A DNA stretch of 64,000 nucleotides from Paraburkholderia atlantica (GTDB lineage Bacteria > Pseudomonadota > Gammaproteobacteria > Burkholderiales > Burkholderiaceae), in contig NZ_WHNQ01000002.1 in the NCBI RefSeq assembly GCF_009362785.1, positions 426,296-490,295 of the forward strand. The letters are read 5' to 3'. The position numbers and the translations under genes were made by a program. Under the pieces are notes generated by a model. That model made no database searches, had not been told where the DNA came from, and worked only from the letters and a program-made list of their open reading frames with translations. Numbering within the stretch: position 1 is the stretch's first letter; each line of letters starts with the position of its first letter. Positions 45,005 to 54,895 of this stretch are shown here, piece by piece.

Positions 45005-47884
45005 ATGAGCGACACCCCGAGCGACCCGACCTCGACGCTTGCAAAAAGCTTCGAACCCCACACCATCGAAGCCCACTGGGGCCCTGAATGGGAAAAGCGC
45101 GCCTACGCCGCGCCCTCCTTCGACGCAAACCGCAAGGATTTCTCGATCCAGCTGCCGCCGCCGAACGTCACGGGCACGCTGCACATGGGCCACGCGTTCA
45201 ACCAGACCATCATGGACGGTCTCACCCGCTATCACCGCATGCTCGGCGAAAACACGCTGTGGGTGCCGGGTACCGACCACGCGGGCATCGCCACGCAGAT
45301 CGTCGTCGAACGGCAGCTCGACGCGCAGGGCGTGTCGCGCCACGACCTCGGCCGCGAAAAATTCGTCGAGCGCGTGTGGGAGTGGAAGCAGCAGTCCGGC
45401 TCGACCATCACGAATCAGGTGCGTCGTCTCGGTGCGTCGATCGACTGGTCGCGCGAATACTTCACGATGGACGACAAGATGTCGGCCGCCGTGCGCGACG
45501 TGTTCGTGCGTCTGTATGAACAGGGCCTGATCTATCGCGGCAAGCGCCTCGTGAACTGGGACCCGGTGCTGCTCACCGCCGTGTCCGACCTCGAAGTGGT
45601 CAGCGAAGAAGAAAACGGCCACCTGTGGCACATCCACTATCCGTTGACCGACGGCTCGGGACATCTGACCGTCGCGACCACCCGTCCGGAAACCATGCTC
45701 GGCGACACCGCCGTGATGGTCCACCCGGAAGACGAACGCTACGCGCACCTGATCGGCAAGACCGTCACGCTGCCGCTGTCGAACCGCGAAGTGCCGATCA
45801 TCGCCGACGATTACGTCGACCGCGAATTCGGCACCGGCGTCGTCAAGGTCACGCCCGCGCACGATTTCAACGACTACCAGGTCGGCCTGCGCCACAAGCT
45901 GCCGCAAATTGAAATCCTCACGCTCGACGCGCGGATCAACGACAACGCGCCCGAAAAATACCGCGGCCTCGACCGTTTCGAAGCCCGCAAGCTGGTGGTC
46001 ACCGATCTCGAAGCGCTCGGCGCGCTCGAATCGGTCAAGCCGCACAAGCTGATGGTGCCGCGCGGCGACCGCACCGGCGTCGTGATCGAGCCGATGCTGA
46101 CCGACCAGTGGTTCGTCGCGATGAGCAAGCCGGCGCCCGAAGGCACGTTCAATCCGGGCAAGTCGATCGCCGAAACTGCGCTCGACGTGGTGCGCAACGG
46201 CCAGATCAAATTCGTGCCTGAGAACTGGACCACCACGTACTACCAGTGGCTCGAAAACATCCAGGACTGGTGCATCTCGCGTCAGCTGTGGTGGGGTCAT
46301 CAGATTCCGGCGTGGTACGGCGAGAACGGCGAAGTGTTCGTCGCGAAGACCGAAGAAGATGCACGCGCGAAGGCCGCCGCTGCCGGCTACACGGGCGCGT
46401 TGAAGCGCGACGAAGATGTGCTCGACACGTGGTTCTCGTCCGCTCTTGTGCCGTTCTCGTCGCTCGGCTGGCCGAACGAAACGGAAGAACTGAAGCACTT
46501 CATGCCGTCGTCGGTGCTCGTCACCGGCTTCGACATCATCTTCTTCTGGGTCGCGCGCATGGTCATGATGACCACGCACTTCACCGGCAAGGTGCCGTTC
46601 GACACGGTCTACGTGCACGGCCTCGTGCGCGACGCCGAAGGCCAGAAGATGTCGAAGAGCAAGGGCAACACGCTCGACCCGATCGACATCGTCGATGGCA
46701 TCGACCTCGACGCGCTCGTCGCGAAACGCACCACCGGCCTGATGAATCCGAAGCAGGCCGCGTCGATCGAGAAGAAGACCCGCAAGGAGTTCCCGGACGG
46801 CATTCCGGCGTTCGGCACCGACGCGCTGCGCTTCACGATGGCGTCGATGGCCACGCTTGGCCGCAACGTCAACTTCGACCTCGCCCGCTGCGAAGGCTAT
46901 CGCAACTTCTGCAACAAGCTGTGGAACGCCACGCGCTTCGTGCTGATGAACTGCGAAGGCCATGACTGCGGTTTCGGCCAACCGGCGCAATGTGGCGAAT
47001 GCGGGCCAGAAGGCCACCTGCATTTCTCGCAGGCCGACCGCTGGATCGTGTCGCAACTGCAGCGCGTCGAAGCGGAAGTCGCCAAGGGTTTTTCGGACTA
47101 TCGTTTTGATAATGTGGCCAACGCCATATACAAGTTCGTCTGGGACGAATATTGTGACTGGTACGTCGAGCTCGCCAAGGTGCAGATCCAGACGGGGCAG
47201 CCGAACCAGCAGCGTGCCACGCGTCGCACGCTTTTGCGTGTGCTCGAAACGGTGCTGCGCCTCGCGCATCCGGTGGTCCCGTTCATCACCGAAGCGCTGT
47301 GGCAGAAAGTAGCGCCGCTCGCGGGACGCTACCCGGAAGGCAAGGCCGAGGGCGAGGCGTCCATCATGGTGCAGCAGTACCCCATCGCGGAGCCATCGAA
47401 GCTCGATGAAGACGCCGAGCAGTGGGCGAGCGACCTCAAAGCGGTGATCGACGCATGCCGGAATCTGCGCGGCGAAATGAACTTGTCGCCGGCGGTGAAG
47501 GTGCCGTTGCTCGCCACCGGCAACGCGGAGCGTCTGCGTACATTCGCGCCTTATGCTCAGGCACTTGCGCGTCTCTCCGAGGTGCAGATCATCGCCGACG
47601 AGGCCGCGCTCGATGCTCAGGCGGATGGCGCGCCAATTGCTATCGTAGGAACGGACAAGCTCGTATTGAAGGTCGAAATCGATGCAGCGGTCGAACGCGA
47701 ACGCCTGTCGAAAGAGATCACGCGATTGAGCGCCGAGATCGTGAAATGCAACGGTAAGCTGCAGAATCAGGCCTTCGTCGCGAAGGCGCCGGCTGCGGTC
47801 GTGGAACAGGAGCAGAAGCGGCTGGCCGATTTCGAAGCCACCGTCGGCAAGCTGAAGGCCCAACTGGCCCGCTTGCCGGCCTGA
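45005..47884 (+). CDS. valS: Valine--tRNA ligase
   Basis: This class I synthetase has 959 residues. HMGH, the HIGH motif, is at residues 60-63 ([14 protein letters not shown]); the editing domain contains [19 protein letters not shown] lies at about 548-552 ([15 protein letters not shown]); the C-terminal coiled-coil arm (residues about 895-955) contains [19 protein letters not shown]. The frame is open upstream into the inverted repeat, but [18 protein letters not shown] is the natural start, 43 bases after a TATAAT. There is no strong ribosome-binding site. galU follows after 62 bases. Confidence 0.97.
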   Translation: MSDTPSDPTSTLAKSFEPHTIEAHWGPEWEKRAYAAPSFDANRKDFSIQLPPPNVTGTLHMGHAFNQTIMDGLTRYHRMLGENTLWVPGTDHAGIATQIVVERQLDAQGVSRHDLGREKFVERVWEWKQQSGSTITNQVRRLGASIDWSREYFTMDDKMSAAVRDVFVRLYEQGLIYRGKRLVNWDPVLLTAVSDLEVVSEEENGHLWHIHYPLTDGSGHLTVATTRPETMLGDTAVMVHPEDERYAHLIGKTVTLPLSNREVPIIADDYVDREFGTGVVKVTPAHDFNDYQVGLRHKLPQIEILTLDARINDNAPEKYRGLDRFEARKLVVTDLEALGALESVKPHKLMVPRGDRTGVVIEPMLTDQWFVAMSKPAPEGTFNPGKSIAETALDVVRNGQIKFVPENWTTTYYQWLENIQDWCISRQLWWGHQIPAWYGENGEVFVAKTEEDARAKAAAAGYTGALKRDEDVLDTWFSSALVPFSSLGWPNETEELKHFMPSSVLVTGFDIIFFWVARMVMMTTHFTGKVPFDTVYVHGLVRDAEGQKMSKSKGNTLDPIDIVDGIDLDALVAKRTTGLMNPKQAASIEKKTRKEFPDGIPAFGTDALRFTMASMATLGRNVNFDLARCEGYRNFCNKLWNATRFVLMNCEGHDCGFGQPAQCGECGPEGHLHFSQADRWIVSQLQRVEAEVAKGFSDYRFDNVANAIYKFVWDEYCDWYVELAKVQIQTGQPNQQRATRRTLLRVLETVLRLAHPVVPFITEALWQKVAPLAGRYPEGKAEGEASIMVQQYPIAEPSKLDEDAEQWASDLKAVIDACRNLRGEMNLSPAVKVPLLATGNAERLRTFAPYAQALARLSEVQIIADEAALDAQADGAPIAIVGTDKLVLKVEIDAAVERERLSKEITRLSAEIVKCNGKLQNQAFVAKAPAAVVEQEQKRLADFEATVGKLKAQLARLPA

Positions 47885-47946
47885 TCGACGCGCCCGCCGT
47901 CCTCAACGGCGGGCAAGGATTTAACCAGAGGACTCAGGGTATTCAC

Positions 47947-48828
47947 ATGCTAAAAGTTACGAAGGCGGTATTTCCGGTAGCAGGTCTTGGCACCCGCTTC
48001 CTCCCCGCCACGAAGGCTAGCCCGAAGGAGATGTTGCCGATCGTCGACAAGCCGCTGATTCAGTACGCGGTCGAAGAGGCCATGGCGGCCGGCATCACCG
48101 AAATGATCTTCGTCACGGGCCGCAGCAAGCGCGCGATCGAAGACCATTTCGACAAGTCCTATGAGATCGAGGCCGAACTCGAAGCACGCGGCAAGGACAA
48201 GCTGCTCGAACTCGTGCGTAGCATCAAGCCGAGCCACGTCGACTGCTTCTACGTGCGTCAGGCCGAAGCGCTGGGCCTCGGCCATGCGGTGCTGTGCGCC
48301 GAGAAGCTGGTCGGCGACAACCCGTTTGCCGTGATTCTCGCGGACGACCTGTTGTACGGCACGCCGCCCGTGATGACGCAGATGATCGAGGTGTTCGATC
48401 ACTATCACAGCTCGGTGATCGGCGTCGAAGAGATCCCGCCGCAAGACACGAAGTCGTACGGCATCGTCGATGGCAAGGAATGGGAAGACTCGATCATCAA
48501 GATGTCGGGCATCGTCGAAAAGCCGGAGCCCAGCGTGGCACCGTCGAACCTCGGCGTTGTGGGCCGTTATGTGCTGAAGCCGCGCATCTTCGATCACCTG
48601 CGCTCGATCAAGCCGGGCGCCGGCGGTGAATTGCAACTGACGGACGCGATCCAGTCGCTGCTCGCCGATGAACAGGTGCTCGCATACAAGTATCACGGCA
48701 CGCGTTTCGACTGCGGCAGCAAGCTCGGCTACCTGAAGGCGACCGTCGAGTTCGCGCTGCGTCACCCGGAAGTGGCCTCCGATTTCGAAGAATATCTGCG
48801 TACCCGCTCGCCGGTTCTCGAAGGCTGA
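47947..48828 (+). CDS. galU: UTP--glucose-1-phosphate uridylyltransferase
   Basis: This enzyme makes UDP-glucose for polysaccharide, LPS and trehalose synthesis. The 293-residue protein starts [20 protein letters not shown] with the nucleotide-binding motif, followed by [54 protein letters not shown] and [13 protein letters not shown]. It may be read from the valS promoter or from its own. A strong terminator follows. Confidence 0.96.
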   Translation: MLKVTKAVFPVAGLGTRFLPATKASPKEMLPIVDKPLIQYAVEEAMAAGITEMIFVTGRSKRAIEDHFDKSYEIEAELEARGKDKLLELVRSIKPSHVDCFYVRQAEALGLGHAVLCAEKLVGDNPFAVILADDLLYGTPPVMTQMIEVFDHYHSSVIGVEEIPPQDTKSYGIVDGKEWEDSIIKMSGIVEKPEPSVAPSNLGVVGRYVLKPRIFDHLRSIKPGAGGELQLTDAIQSLLADEQVLAYKYHGTRFDCGSKLGYLKATVEFALRHPEVASDFEEYLRTRSPVLEG

Positions 48829-48850
48829 CGCCAAGGTCAGGCTGAAACGA

Positions 48851-48894
48851 AGAAGGCGCTGTACCCGAATAATGGGGACAGCGCCTTCTTTTTT
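48851..48894 (+). terminator. Rho-independent terminator of galU
   Basis: A perfect 12-bp stem (AGAAGGCGCTGT at 48851-48862, ACAGCGCCTTCT at 48878-48889) is followed by a T run up to 48894. It starts 22 bases after the galU stop. As the left flank is AACGA, it mainly serves the plus strand, although it also lies before the convergent tusA stop. Confidence 0.92.
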
Positions 48895-48925
48895 ACATCG
48901 GACGGACAGTTTTACCGAATGCCGC

Positions 48926-49159
48926 TCAACGGCGCCGCATCAGAAACGTAAATACCTTGTCATGCGCCGAGCTTTCGACGATCTCGTTGCCGGTCTGCTT
49001 CGCGAACGCGGCGAAATCGCGCTGCGAGCCGGGATCGGTGGCGAGCACCTTGAGAATCTGGCCGCTTTCCATGTCGGCGAGCGCTTTTTTGGCGCGCAGG
49101 ATGGGCAGCGGGCACATGAGCCCGCGCGCATCGACTTCCTTGTGAATCTGAATTTGCAT
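48926..49159 (-). CDS. TusA/SirA-family sulfurtransferase
   Basis: This is a 77-residue sulfur-carrier protein. It starts MQIQIHKEVDARGLMCPLPI with the conserved CPxP cysteine at about 16, and has RAKKALADMESGQILKVLATD and KQTGNEIVES. TusA passes persulfide sulfur to tRNA 2-thiolation, molybdenum cofactor and other pathways; which one applies is not visible. The ATG at 49159 is chosen over an upstream extension because it gives the family length. Confidence 0.9.
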   Translation of the reverse strand: MQIQIHKEVDARGLMCPLPILRAKKALADMESGQILKVLATDPGSQRDFAAFAKQTGNEIVESSAHDKVFTFLMRRR

Positions 49160-49253
49160 CGACGATGACCTTCGGGACGGGGCGTCGCTGACGACGCCGG
49201 ACAGAGGGTCAAATTCTACAGCAGCCGGCGCGGCGGCGCCGGGCAGCACACCG

Positions 49254-50300
49254 CTACAGCGTCACCGCCTCGCCGCTTTGCAGCGACTCGCGCAGCGCCA
49301 CGCCGATACGCGTCGCTTCGAGCGCATCGGCGAGCGTCGCGCCACTCTGTGCCGCATCGCCCTTCCCCGCCCCGTTTTGCACCGACGCGACGAACGCGCG
49401 TGCCTCGTGCAGAAACGCGTCCTCGAACCGGTCGAAGAAGTTCGGCGTGCATTCGTTGCGAATGCCGGTCGCATCGTAGATCTCGACGCGGTTCGCGCGC
49501 GGATTGCGGCCGATCGTCAACGCGCCCGCGGTGCCGACCACTTCGCTATGCGTGTCGTTGCCGTGCGCCTGCGTGCGCGACGCGTAGAACATCGCGAGCT
49601 TGCCGCCCTCGAATTCGCAGATCGCCACGCCGTTGTCGACGTCGCCGAATTCGCGCAGACCCTCGTGCAGCGCGATCGTGCCAGCCGCGAACACGCGCGT
49701 CGCGCGCGGCTTGCCGAGCAGCCAGCGGGCGACGTCGATGTCATGCACCGTGCAGTCGAGAAAGATGCCGCCCGAGGTCGCCGCGAAGCGCACGAAGAAG
49801 CCGTCGTTGTCGTTTTTATCGGTGGTCTGCGAGCGCACGAGGAACGGCCGGCCGATCTGGCCGGCGGCGATTTTATCGAACGCGTCGCGGTAGCTCGGAT
49901 CGAAGCGGCGCATGAAGCCGATCGTCGCTTGCAAGTGCGGATAGCGCACCGCTTCGGCCAGCACGCGCTCGCATTCGGCCACATCGAGCGACAGCGGCTT
50001 TTCGCAGAACACATGCTTGCCGGCGCGCAATGCGTCGACGATCTGCTGCGCGTGCAGCGACGAAGGCGTGACGAGCCATACCGCGTCGAGCTGCGGATCG
50101 GCGAGCAGGTCCGCGTAATCGGCGTAAAGGCGCGGCTCGGGTAGCGCATCGCGCGCCCACGCGAGTTCCGCTTCGAGCGGACTGCACGCAGCCGCGAGCG
50201 TCGCGCCCCGCACGCGATAGGCGAGATTCTCCGCATGCCGCTTGCCAAGCCGCCCAAGGCCGACGACGCCGATCCGCAAGCGCTCCGTGGCGGGCTTCAT
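49254..50300 (-). CDS. Gfo/Idh/MocA family dehydrogenase, second inositol-locus oxidoreductase
   Basis: This is an NAD(P)-dependent sugar/cyclitol dehydrogenase of 348 residues with Rossmann motif GVVGLGRLGKRHAENLA and catalytic-region motif HVFCEKPLSLDV, then TVHDIDVARWLLG. It overlaps the iolG stop by one base (TGATG), so it belongs to the rpiR-iolG unit. A scyllo-inositol or other inositol isomer dehydrogenase is likely; the exact substrate is not readable. The frame extends upstream into iolG as a shadow and is not used. Confidence 0.87.
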   Translation of the reverse strand: MKPATERLRIGVVGLGRLGKRHAENLAYRVRGATLAAACSPLEAELAWARDALPEPRLYADYADLLADPQLDAVWLVTPSSLHAQQIVDALRAGKHVFCEKPLSLDVAECERVLAEAVRYPHLQATIGFMRRFDPSYRDAFDKIAAGQIGRPFLVRSQTTDKNDNDGFFVRFAATSGGIFLDCTVHDIDVARWLLGKPRATRVFAAGTIALHEGLREFGDVDNGVAICEFEGGKLAMFYASRTQAHGNDTHSEVVGTAGALTIGRNPRANRVEIYDATGIRNECTPNFFDRFEDAFLHEARAFVASVQNGAGKGDAAQSGATLADALEATRIGVALRESLQSGEAVTL

Positions 50301-51316
50301 CACGCGGCCTCGCCGAGTTTGACCGCGCGGCCCTCGCGCCACGAACGCGTCGCGGCTTCGGCGAGTTCGAGCGCTTTCAGGCCGTCGGCGACGGTCGTGC
50401 GCACCGGTTTGCCGTGCGTCACCGCGTCGAAGAAATGCGCGATTTCGAGCGCGTACGCCGCACGATAGCGTTCGAGAAAAAACGCCTCGGGCACGTCGGT
50501 CGATACTTTGGTGTTCGAATAAGCGGTGACTTCGGTCGGCCGGACGTTGCCCGCCTGCAGCATGCCGGTGCTGCCGAGCACTTCGAAGCGCTGGTCGTAG
50601 CCGTACGCGGCGCGCCGCGTGGTGTTGATCTGGCACAGGCGGCCGCGCTTCGTGCGGATCGTCACCGCGGTCGAATCGACGTCTCCCGCGTCGGCGATTG
50701 CCGGGTCGGTGAGGCAACTGCCGGTGGCGTGCAGCGTGTCGGCTTCGTCGTCGAGAATCCAGCGGCAGATGTCGAAGTCGTGAATCAGCATGTCCTTGAA
50801 GATGCCGCCGGAGCGCCGGATGTAGTCGACCGGCGGCGCGCCCGGATCACGGCTCGTGACGACGAGCATCTCGGGCGTGCCGATCTCGCCCGCGTCGAGA
50901 CGCGCTTTCAATGCGGAAAACGTCGGATCGAAGCGCCGCTGAAAACCGATCATGCACACGACACCCGCGCGCTCCACAGCTTCCGCGCACATCCGCGCGC
51001 GCTCCAGCGTGAGATCGACCGGCTTCTCGCAGAACACGTGCTTGTTCTGCGCGGCCGATTTGACGATCAGGTCCGCGTGCGTGTCGGTGCTCGAACAGAT
51101 CACGGTCGCGCCGATCGACGCATCGCCGATCGCCCCGTCGATATCCGCGACCTGCGCGCCATGCTGCGCGGCGAGCGCGGCCGCTGCTTCGCGATTAACG
51201 TCGACCACGTATTTGAGCCGCACGCCGGGCTGCCGCGCGAGATTCGCCGCATGGATCTTGCCGATGCGCCCCGCGCCGAATACCGCGACGTCGATCGTGC
51301 TTACCGCGTCAGTCAT
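50300..51316 (-). CDS. iolG: Inositol 2-dehydrogenase
   Basis: This enzyme oxidises myo-inositol to scyllo-inosose with NAD+, the first step of inositol catabolism. The 338-residue protein has AVFGAGRIGKIHAANLARQPG, CSSTDTHADLI, HVFCEKPVDLT, GFQRRFDPTF and IHDFDICRWIL, where the lysine, aspartate and histidine of the Gfo/Idh/MocA active site are kept. The ATG at 51316 (MTDAVSTID) is inside the last codons of the upstream rpiR-type gene (8-base overlap). Context with iolC, D, E and B supports the assignment. Confidence 0.9.
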   Translation of the reverse strand: MTDAVSTIDVAVFGAGRIGKIHAANLARQPGVRLKYVVDVNREAAAALAAQHGAQVADIDGAIGDASIGATVICSSTDTHADLIVKSAAQNKHVFCEKPVDLTLERARMCAEAVERAGVVCMIGFQRRFDPTFSALKARLDAGEIGTPEMLVVTSRDPGAPPVDYIRRSGGIFKDMLIHDFDICRWILDDEADTLHATGSCLTDPAIADAGDVDSTAVTIRTKRGRLCQINTTRRAAYGYDQRFEVLGSTGMLQAGNVRPTEVTAYSNTKVSTDVPEAFFLERYRAAYALEIAHFFDAVTHGKPVRTTVADGLKALELAEAATRSWREGRAVKLGEAA

Positions 51317-52193
51317 CGTAGCCTCCAGTGTCGTTGGATTCTTCAACGTTCAGTTCGAGCTTGTACGCGAGCGCGATGAAAAGCGCCTGGCACAGGCAGA
51401 TCGTGCTGGTCAGCGAGCGGAACGCGAACGCGCTGCCCTCTTTCACGTAGAGTTGCGTGCTCGCGTAGCGTGCGAGCGGCGAGAGTTGGCTATCGGTGAT
51501 GACGAGCGTCTTCGCCTGATGATGATGCGCGACGCGCAGACAGTACTGCGTCTCCTTGCCGTACGGCGCGAAGCTGATCGCAATCACCACGTCGCCCTTC
51601 CTGACGCTGCGAATCTGCTCGCGATACATGCCGCCGAAGCCGGACACCAGATGCACGCGCTTGTGCGTGTGCTGCAACGCATAGACGATGTAGCTCGCGA
51701 CCGGAAACGAACGCCGCACGCCGATCACGTAGATGTTGTCGGCCTGCTGCAGCATCTTCACGGCGGCGTCGAACTGCTTGTCGTCGAGGCCCGCTTCGAG
51801 TTCTTCCAGCCCGCCGCGCGACGCGGCGATGAACTCACGCGCGACCGCGCCGCCCGACAGCGTGCCGGGCTTCTCGTCGATCAGCTTGCGGATGCGCTGC
51901 TGATAGCTCGACGACGACACGCCCTGCCCCGTATACGCCTGACGAAACACCGCCTGCAGATCCGAAAAGCCGGAAAAGCCGAACCGCTGCGCAAAGCGCA
52001 CGACCGCCGACGGATGCACGCCGCAGCTGGCGGCGATATCGCTGGTGCGATCCATCATCACGCTCGAGCGATGCTGCTCGATATACGTCGCCACGCTCTT
52101 CAACTGCCGCGGCAGCGACTCGTAGGTATCCGCGATGCGCTGCATCAATTCATCGACGCTCGGCAACGCCTCTTCGGTGATCTGTTCCGCCAT
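51309..52193 (-). CDS. RpiR-type regulator of inositol catabolism (IolR-like)
   Basis: This is a 294-residue regulator. Residues about 10-85 form the RpiR helix-turn-helix (DELMQRIADTYESLPRQLKSVATYI, SDIAASCGVHPSAVVRFAQRFGF). Residues about 130-270 form a SIS sugar-binding domain (YVIGVRRSFPVASYIVYAL, DVVIAISFAPYGKET). It heads the rpiR-iolG-dehydrogenase unit and is divergent from the transporter-iolCDEB unit. In Sinorhizobium meliloti an RpiR-type IolR represses iol genes. The inducer is probably an inositol-pathway intermediate bound by the SIS domain; this is inference. Confidence 0.88.
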   Translation of the reverse strand: MAEQITEEALPSVDELMQRIADTYESLPRQLKSVATYIEQHRSSVMMDRTSDIAASCGVHPSAVVRFAQRFGFSGFSDLQAVFRQAYTGQGVSSSSYQQRIRKLIDEKPGTLSGGAVAREFIAASRGGLEELEAGLDDKQFDAAVKMLQQADNIYVIGVRRSFPVASYIVYALQHTHKRVHLVSGFGGMYREQIRSVRKGDVVIAISFAPYGKETQYCLRVAHHHQAKTLVITDSQLSPLARYASTQLYVKEGSAFAFRSLTSTICLCQALFIALAYKLELNVEESNDTGGYDD

Positions 52194-52267
52194 GACTGCC
52201 TCTCGGGGTTTCCTGCAATGCGACAGACGCGCCCGCAGCCCGCCGCAACGCGCATCCGACGTTGCCG

Positions 52268-52296
52268 AGTATAGGCGGCTGCCCCATCAAATGGAA
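52268..52296 (-). promoter_or_regulatory. Predicted promoter of the rpiR-iolG unit
   Basis: On the minus strand TATACT (plus 52268-52273) is preceded by a 17-base spacer and TTCCAT (plus 52291-52296). The -35 is only a partial match. It overlaps the left half of the palindromic operator, so a bound repressor would block the gene's own promoter. Confidence 0.5.
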
Positions 52297-52310
52297 CGTA
52301 TTTTCCATTT
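52289..52310. promoter_or_regulatory. Palindromic operator GGAA-N6-TTCC, likely bound by the RpiR-type regulator
   Basis: AAATGGAA (52289-52296) and TTCCATTT (52303-52310) are perfect 8-base arms with a 6-base centre. The core GGAA-N6-TTCC is the motif I recall for the RpiR-type IolR of S. meliloti. It lies between the divergent rpiR and transporter units, overlapping the predicted rpiR -35 and about 22 bases upstream of a possible transporter -35 (TTGCAA at 52332-52337, with TACTCT at 52355-52360, 17-base spacing). Confidence 0.65.
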
Positions 52311-52469
52311 TTATTTGTCATGAAATTTTCTTTGCAAGGCTTCGGAAGATGACCTACTCTTGGTCGTGAGCGATGGCGCTTCGGCCTCGTTGTGTGGGTC
52401 ATCGGAATGGCAAGCCGCCCGCCAGGCGCTCCCTCAATAACGAACGACAGACCGAGAAAGGTGGAGACA

Positions 52470-53516
52470 ATGAGACTTTGCAGAGGCAAGGCAACGCTCA
52501 GGATTCTGGTGACGGCGTTGACGTTGGCGACGGGATTCGGCGCGGCCTCGGCCGCCCGCGCGGCGGACGCTCACTTCGTGCTGATCAGCCACGCGCCGGA
52601 TTCGGACTCGTGGTGGAACACGATCAAGAACGCGATCAAGCAGGCCGACGAGGACTTCAACGTTCAGACCGACTACCGCAACCCGCCGAACGGCGACATC
52701 GCCGACATGGCCCGTCTCGTCGAACAGGCGGCCGCACGCAACTACGATGGCGTGATCGTATCGATCGCCGACTTCGACGTGCTGAAGAGTTCGATCGGCA
52801 AGGTCACCGAGAAGCACATTCCGCTCGTCACGATCAATTCGGGCACCGAGGAGCAAAGCGCGAAGCTCGGCGCGATCATGCACGTCGGCCAGCCCGAGTT
52901 CGCGGCCGGCAAAGCCGCCGGCGAAAAGGCCAAAGCCGCCGGCATCAAGTCGTTCCTGTGCGTGAACCACTACGCGACGAACCCGGCCTCGTTCGAACGC
53001 TGCCGCGGCTTCGCCGAAGCGATCGGCGCCAACTTCAAGACCTCGACGCTCGACGTGGGCCAGGACCCGACCGGCGTGCAGTCGAAGGTCAGCGCGTTTC
53101 TGCGCAATCATCCCGATACCCAGGCGGTGCTGACGCTCGGTCCGCTGTCGGCCGACCCGACTTTGAAGGCGCTGCAGCAGATGGGCGTCGCCGGCAAGAT
53201 CTGGTTCGCGACCTTCGACTTCGATAGCGACATCGCGAAGGGCATCCAGGACGGCACGATCCAGTTCGCGATCGACCAGCAACCGTACTTGCAGGGCTAT
53301 ATCCCGGTCGCCGTGCTGGCGATCGCGAAGAAGAACAACACCACCGACCCCGTGAAGATCCGCGAGGTCCTGCAGGCGAATCCGAAGTTCAAGGAGCGTC
53401 TAGCGACCTACGGGCTCGCACCGTCGTATGGGCCGCGCAATATCGGCTCCGGTCCGGGCTTCATCACCAAAGAAAATGTCGACAAGGTGCTGAAGTACGC
53501 GGGTCAGTACCGCTGA
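52470..53516 (+). CDS. Periplasmic sugar/inositol-binding protein of ABC importer
   Basis: This is a 348-residue exported binding protein. The signal peptide is MRLCRGKATLRILVTALTLA with cleavage near ARAADA. The mature part is a type I periplasmic binding protein (AHFVLISHAPDSDSWWNTI, GDIADMARLVEQAAARNYDG, INSGTEEQSAKLG, FDFDSDIAKGI, FAIDQQPYLQGY). It is followed by a permease and ATPase, then iolC, so myo-inositol is the expected ligand. The ATG at 52470 follows GGTGGA by six bases. Confidence 0.9.
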   Translation: MRLCRGKATLRILVTALTLATGFGAASAARAADAHFVLISHAPDSDSWWNTIKNAIKQADEDFNVQTDYRNPPNGDIADMARLVEQAAARNYDGVIVSIADFDVLKSSIGKVTEKHIPLVTINSGTEEQSAKLGAIMHVGQPEFAAGKAAGEKAKAAGIKSFLCVNHYATNPASFERCRGFAEAIGANFKTSTLDVGQDPTGVQSKVSAFLRNHPDTQAVLTLGPLSADPTLKALQQMGVAGKIWFATFDFDSDIAKGIQDGTIQFAIDQQPYLQGYIPVAVLAIAKKNNTTDPVKIREVLQANPKFKERLATYGLAPSYGPRNIGSGPGFITKENVDKVLKYAGQYR

Positions 53517-53692
53517 ACGCACGGCAACGCATCGCATCGCGCGATCGAGCCGCCGCTCCAGCGGCAAGGTTGACAAGGCAGTGACCGGTGGGACGCAGTG
53601 CGTCTTGCCGGCCCTCGCCCGCTCAGAGGATTCGCACACGCCCACGGCATTGCGCCGATTCGCCGGTCGCGGGCGTATCAAGGAGAGCTTCA

Positions 53693-54883
53693 ATGGGTGT
53701 CGCCGACCTGTTTCATCCCCATCACCGCAAGCAACCGCCGTCCGATCCGCAGGACCCGGGGCAGTCTGCCGCGTCGACCGCCTCGCAATCCGCTGCCGTC
53801 GACGAACGCGTGCGCGAGGAATCCTGGTTCCGCCATCTGCTCGGCCGACCGGAATTCGCGGCGCTCGCGGGCACCGTGATGGTGTTCATCGTGTTCGGCG
53901 TGGCCGCGGGCAATTCGGGGATGTTCAACCTCGACGGCGTGATGAACTGGTCGCAGGTCGCCGCCTATCTCGGCCTGATCTCGGTCGGCGCATGCCTGCT
54001 GATGATCGCCGGCGAGTTCGATCTGTCGATCGGCTCGATGATCGGCTTTGCCGGCATGATGGTCGCGTTGCCGACCATGTACTTCCACTGGCCGGTCTGG
54101 CTCGCCATCGTGTTCGCGTTCGTCGGCTCGATGCTGCTCGGCGCGCTCAACGGCTATCTGGTGATACGCACGCGTCTGCCGTCGTTCATCGTCACGCTGG
54201 CGTTCCTGTTCATTCTGCGCGGTCTGACGCTCGCGCTATCGGTGATGTTCGCCGATCGCACGATCATCTCCGGCGTCGGCGACGTCGCGCGTCAGGACTG
54301 GTTCGCGCACACGTTCTTCCAGGGCGTCGCGTTCCGAGGTCTGTTCGTTTGGCTTGGCCACCTCGGTCTCGTGAAGATGCTCGACAACGGCGCGCCGCTG
54401 GTGCCGGGCATTCCCAAGGTGCTGCTGTGGTGGTTCGTGCTCGCGGTGGTCTGCGCATTCACGCTCGCCAAGACGCGCTTCGGCAACTGGATTTTCGCGG
54501 TCGGCGGCGATGCCAACGCGGCCAAGAACGTCGGCGTGCCGGTGCGTCGCGTGAAGATCTCACTGTTCGTGCTGACCGCGTTCTGCTCGGCGCTGTATGC
54601 GGTGCTACAGGTGTGCGACATCGGTTCGGCCGCGGCCGACCGTGGTTTGCAGGCGGAGTTCGAGGCGATCATCGCCGCGGTGATCGGCGGCACGCTGCTG
54701 ACGGGTGGCTATGGTTCGGTGGTCGGCGCCTGCTTCGGGGCTCTGATTTTCGGCGTCGTGCAGATCGGCATCACGTACACCAACGTCGATTCCGACTGGT
54801 TCCGCGTGTTCCTCGGCGTGATGCTGCTGCTCGCCGTGCTGTTCAACCACTACGTGCGCGGCCGCGTCGCGGCATCGCGCTAG
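53693..54883 (+). CDS. ABC importer permease, sugar/inositol type
   Basis: This is an inner-membrane permease of 396 residues of the RbsC/FrcB group. The first 50 residues are a cytoplasmic tail rich in Gln and Ser. Eight to ten hydrophobic spans follow with AGEFDLSIGSMIGFAG, TRLPSFIVTLAFLFILRG, FAVGGDANAAKNVGVPVRRVK and GGTLLTGGYGSVVGACFGAL. It lies 176 bases after the binding-protein gene. That gap holds no gene and no clear stem with T run. Confidence 0.9.
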   Translation: MGVADLFHPHHRKQPPSDPQDPGQSAASTASQSAAVDERVREESWFRHLLGRPEFAALAGTVMVFIVFGVAAGNSGMFNLDGVMNWSQVAAYLGLISVGACLLMIAGEFDLSIGSMIGFAGMMVALPTMYFHWPVWLAIVFAFVGSMLLGALNGYLVIRTRLPSFIVTLAFLFILRGLTLALSVMFADRTIISGVGDVARQDWFAHTFFQGVAFRGLFVWLGHLGLVKMLDNGAPLVPGIPKVLLWWFVLAVVCAFTLAKTRFGNWIFAVGGDANAAKNVGVPVRRVKISLFVLTAFCSALYAVLQVCDIGSAAADRGLQAEFEAIIAAVIGGTLLTGGYGSVVGACFGALIFGVVQIGITYTNVDSDWFRVFLGVMLLLAVLFNHYVRGRVAASR

Positions 54884-54895
54884 ACGGAGTTCACG

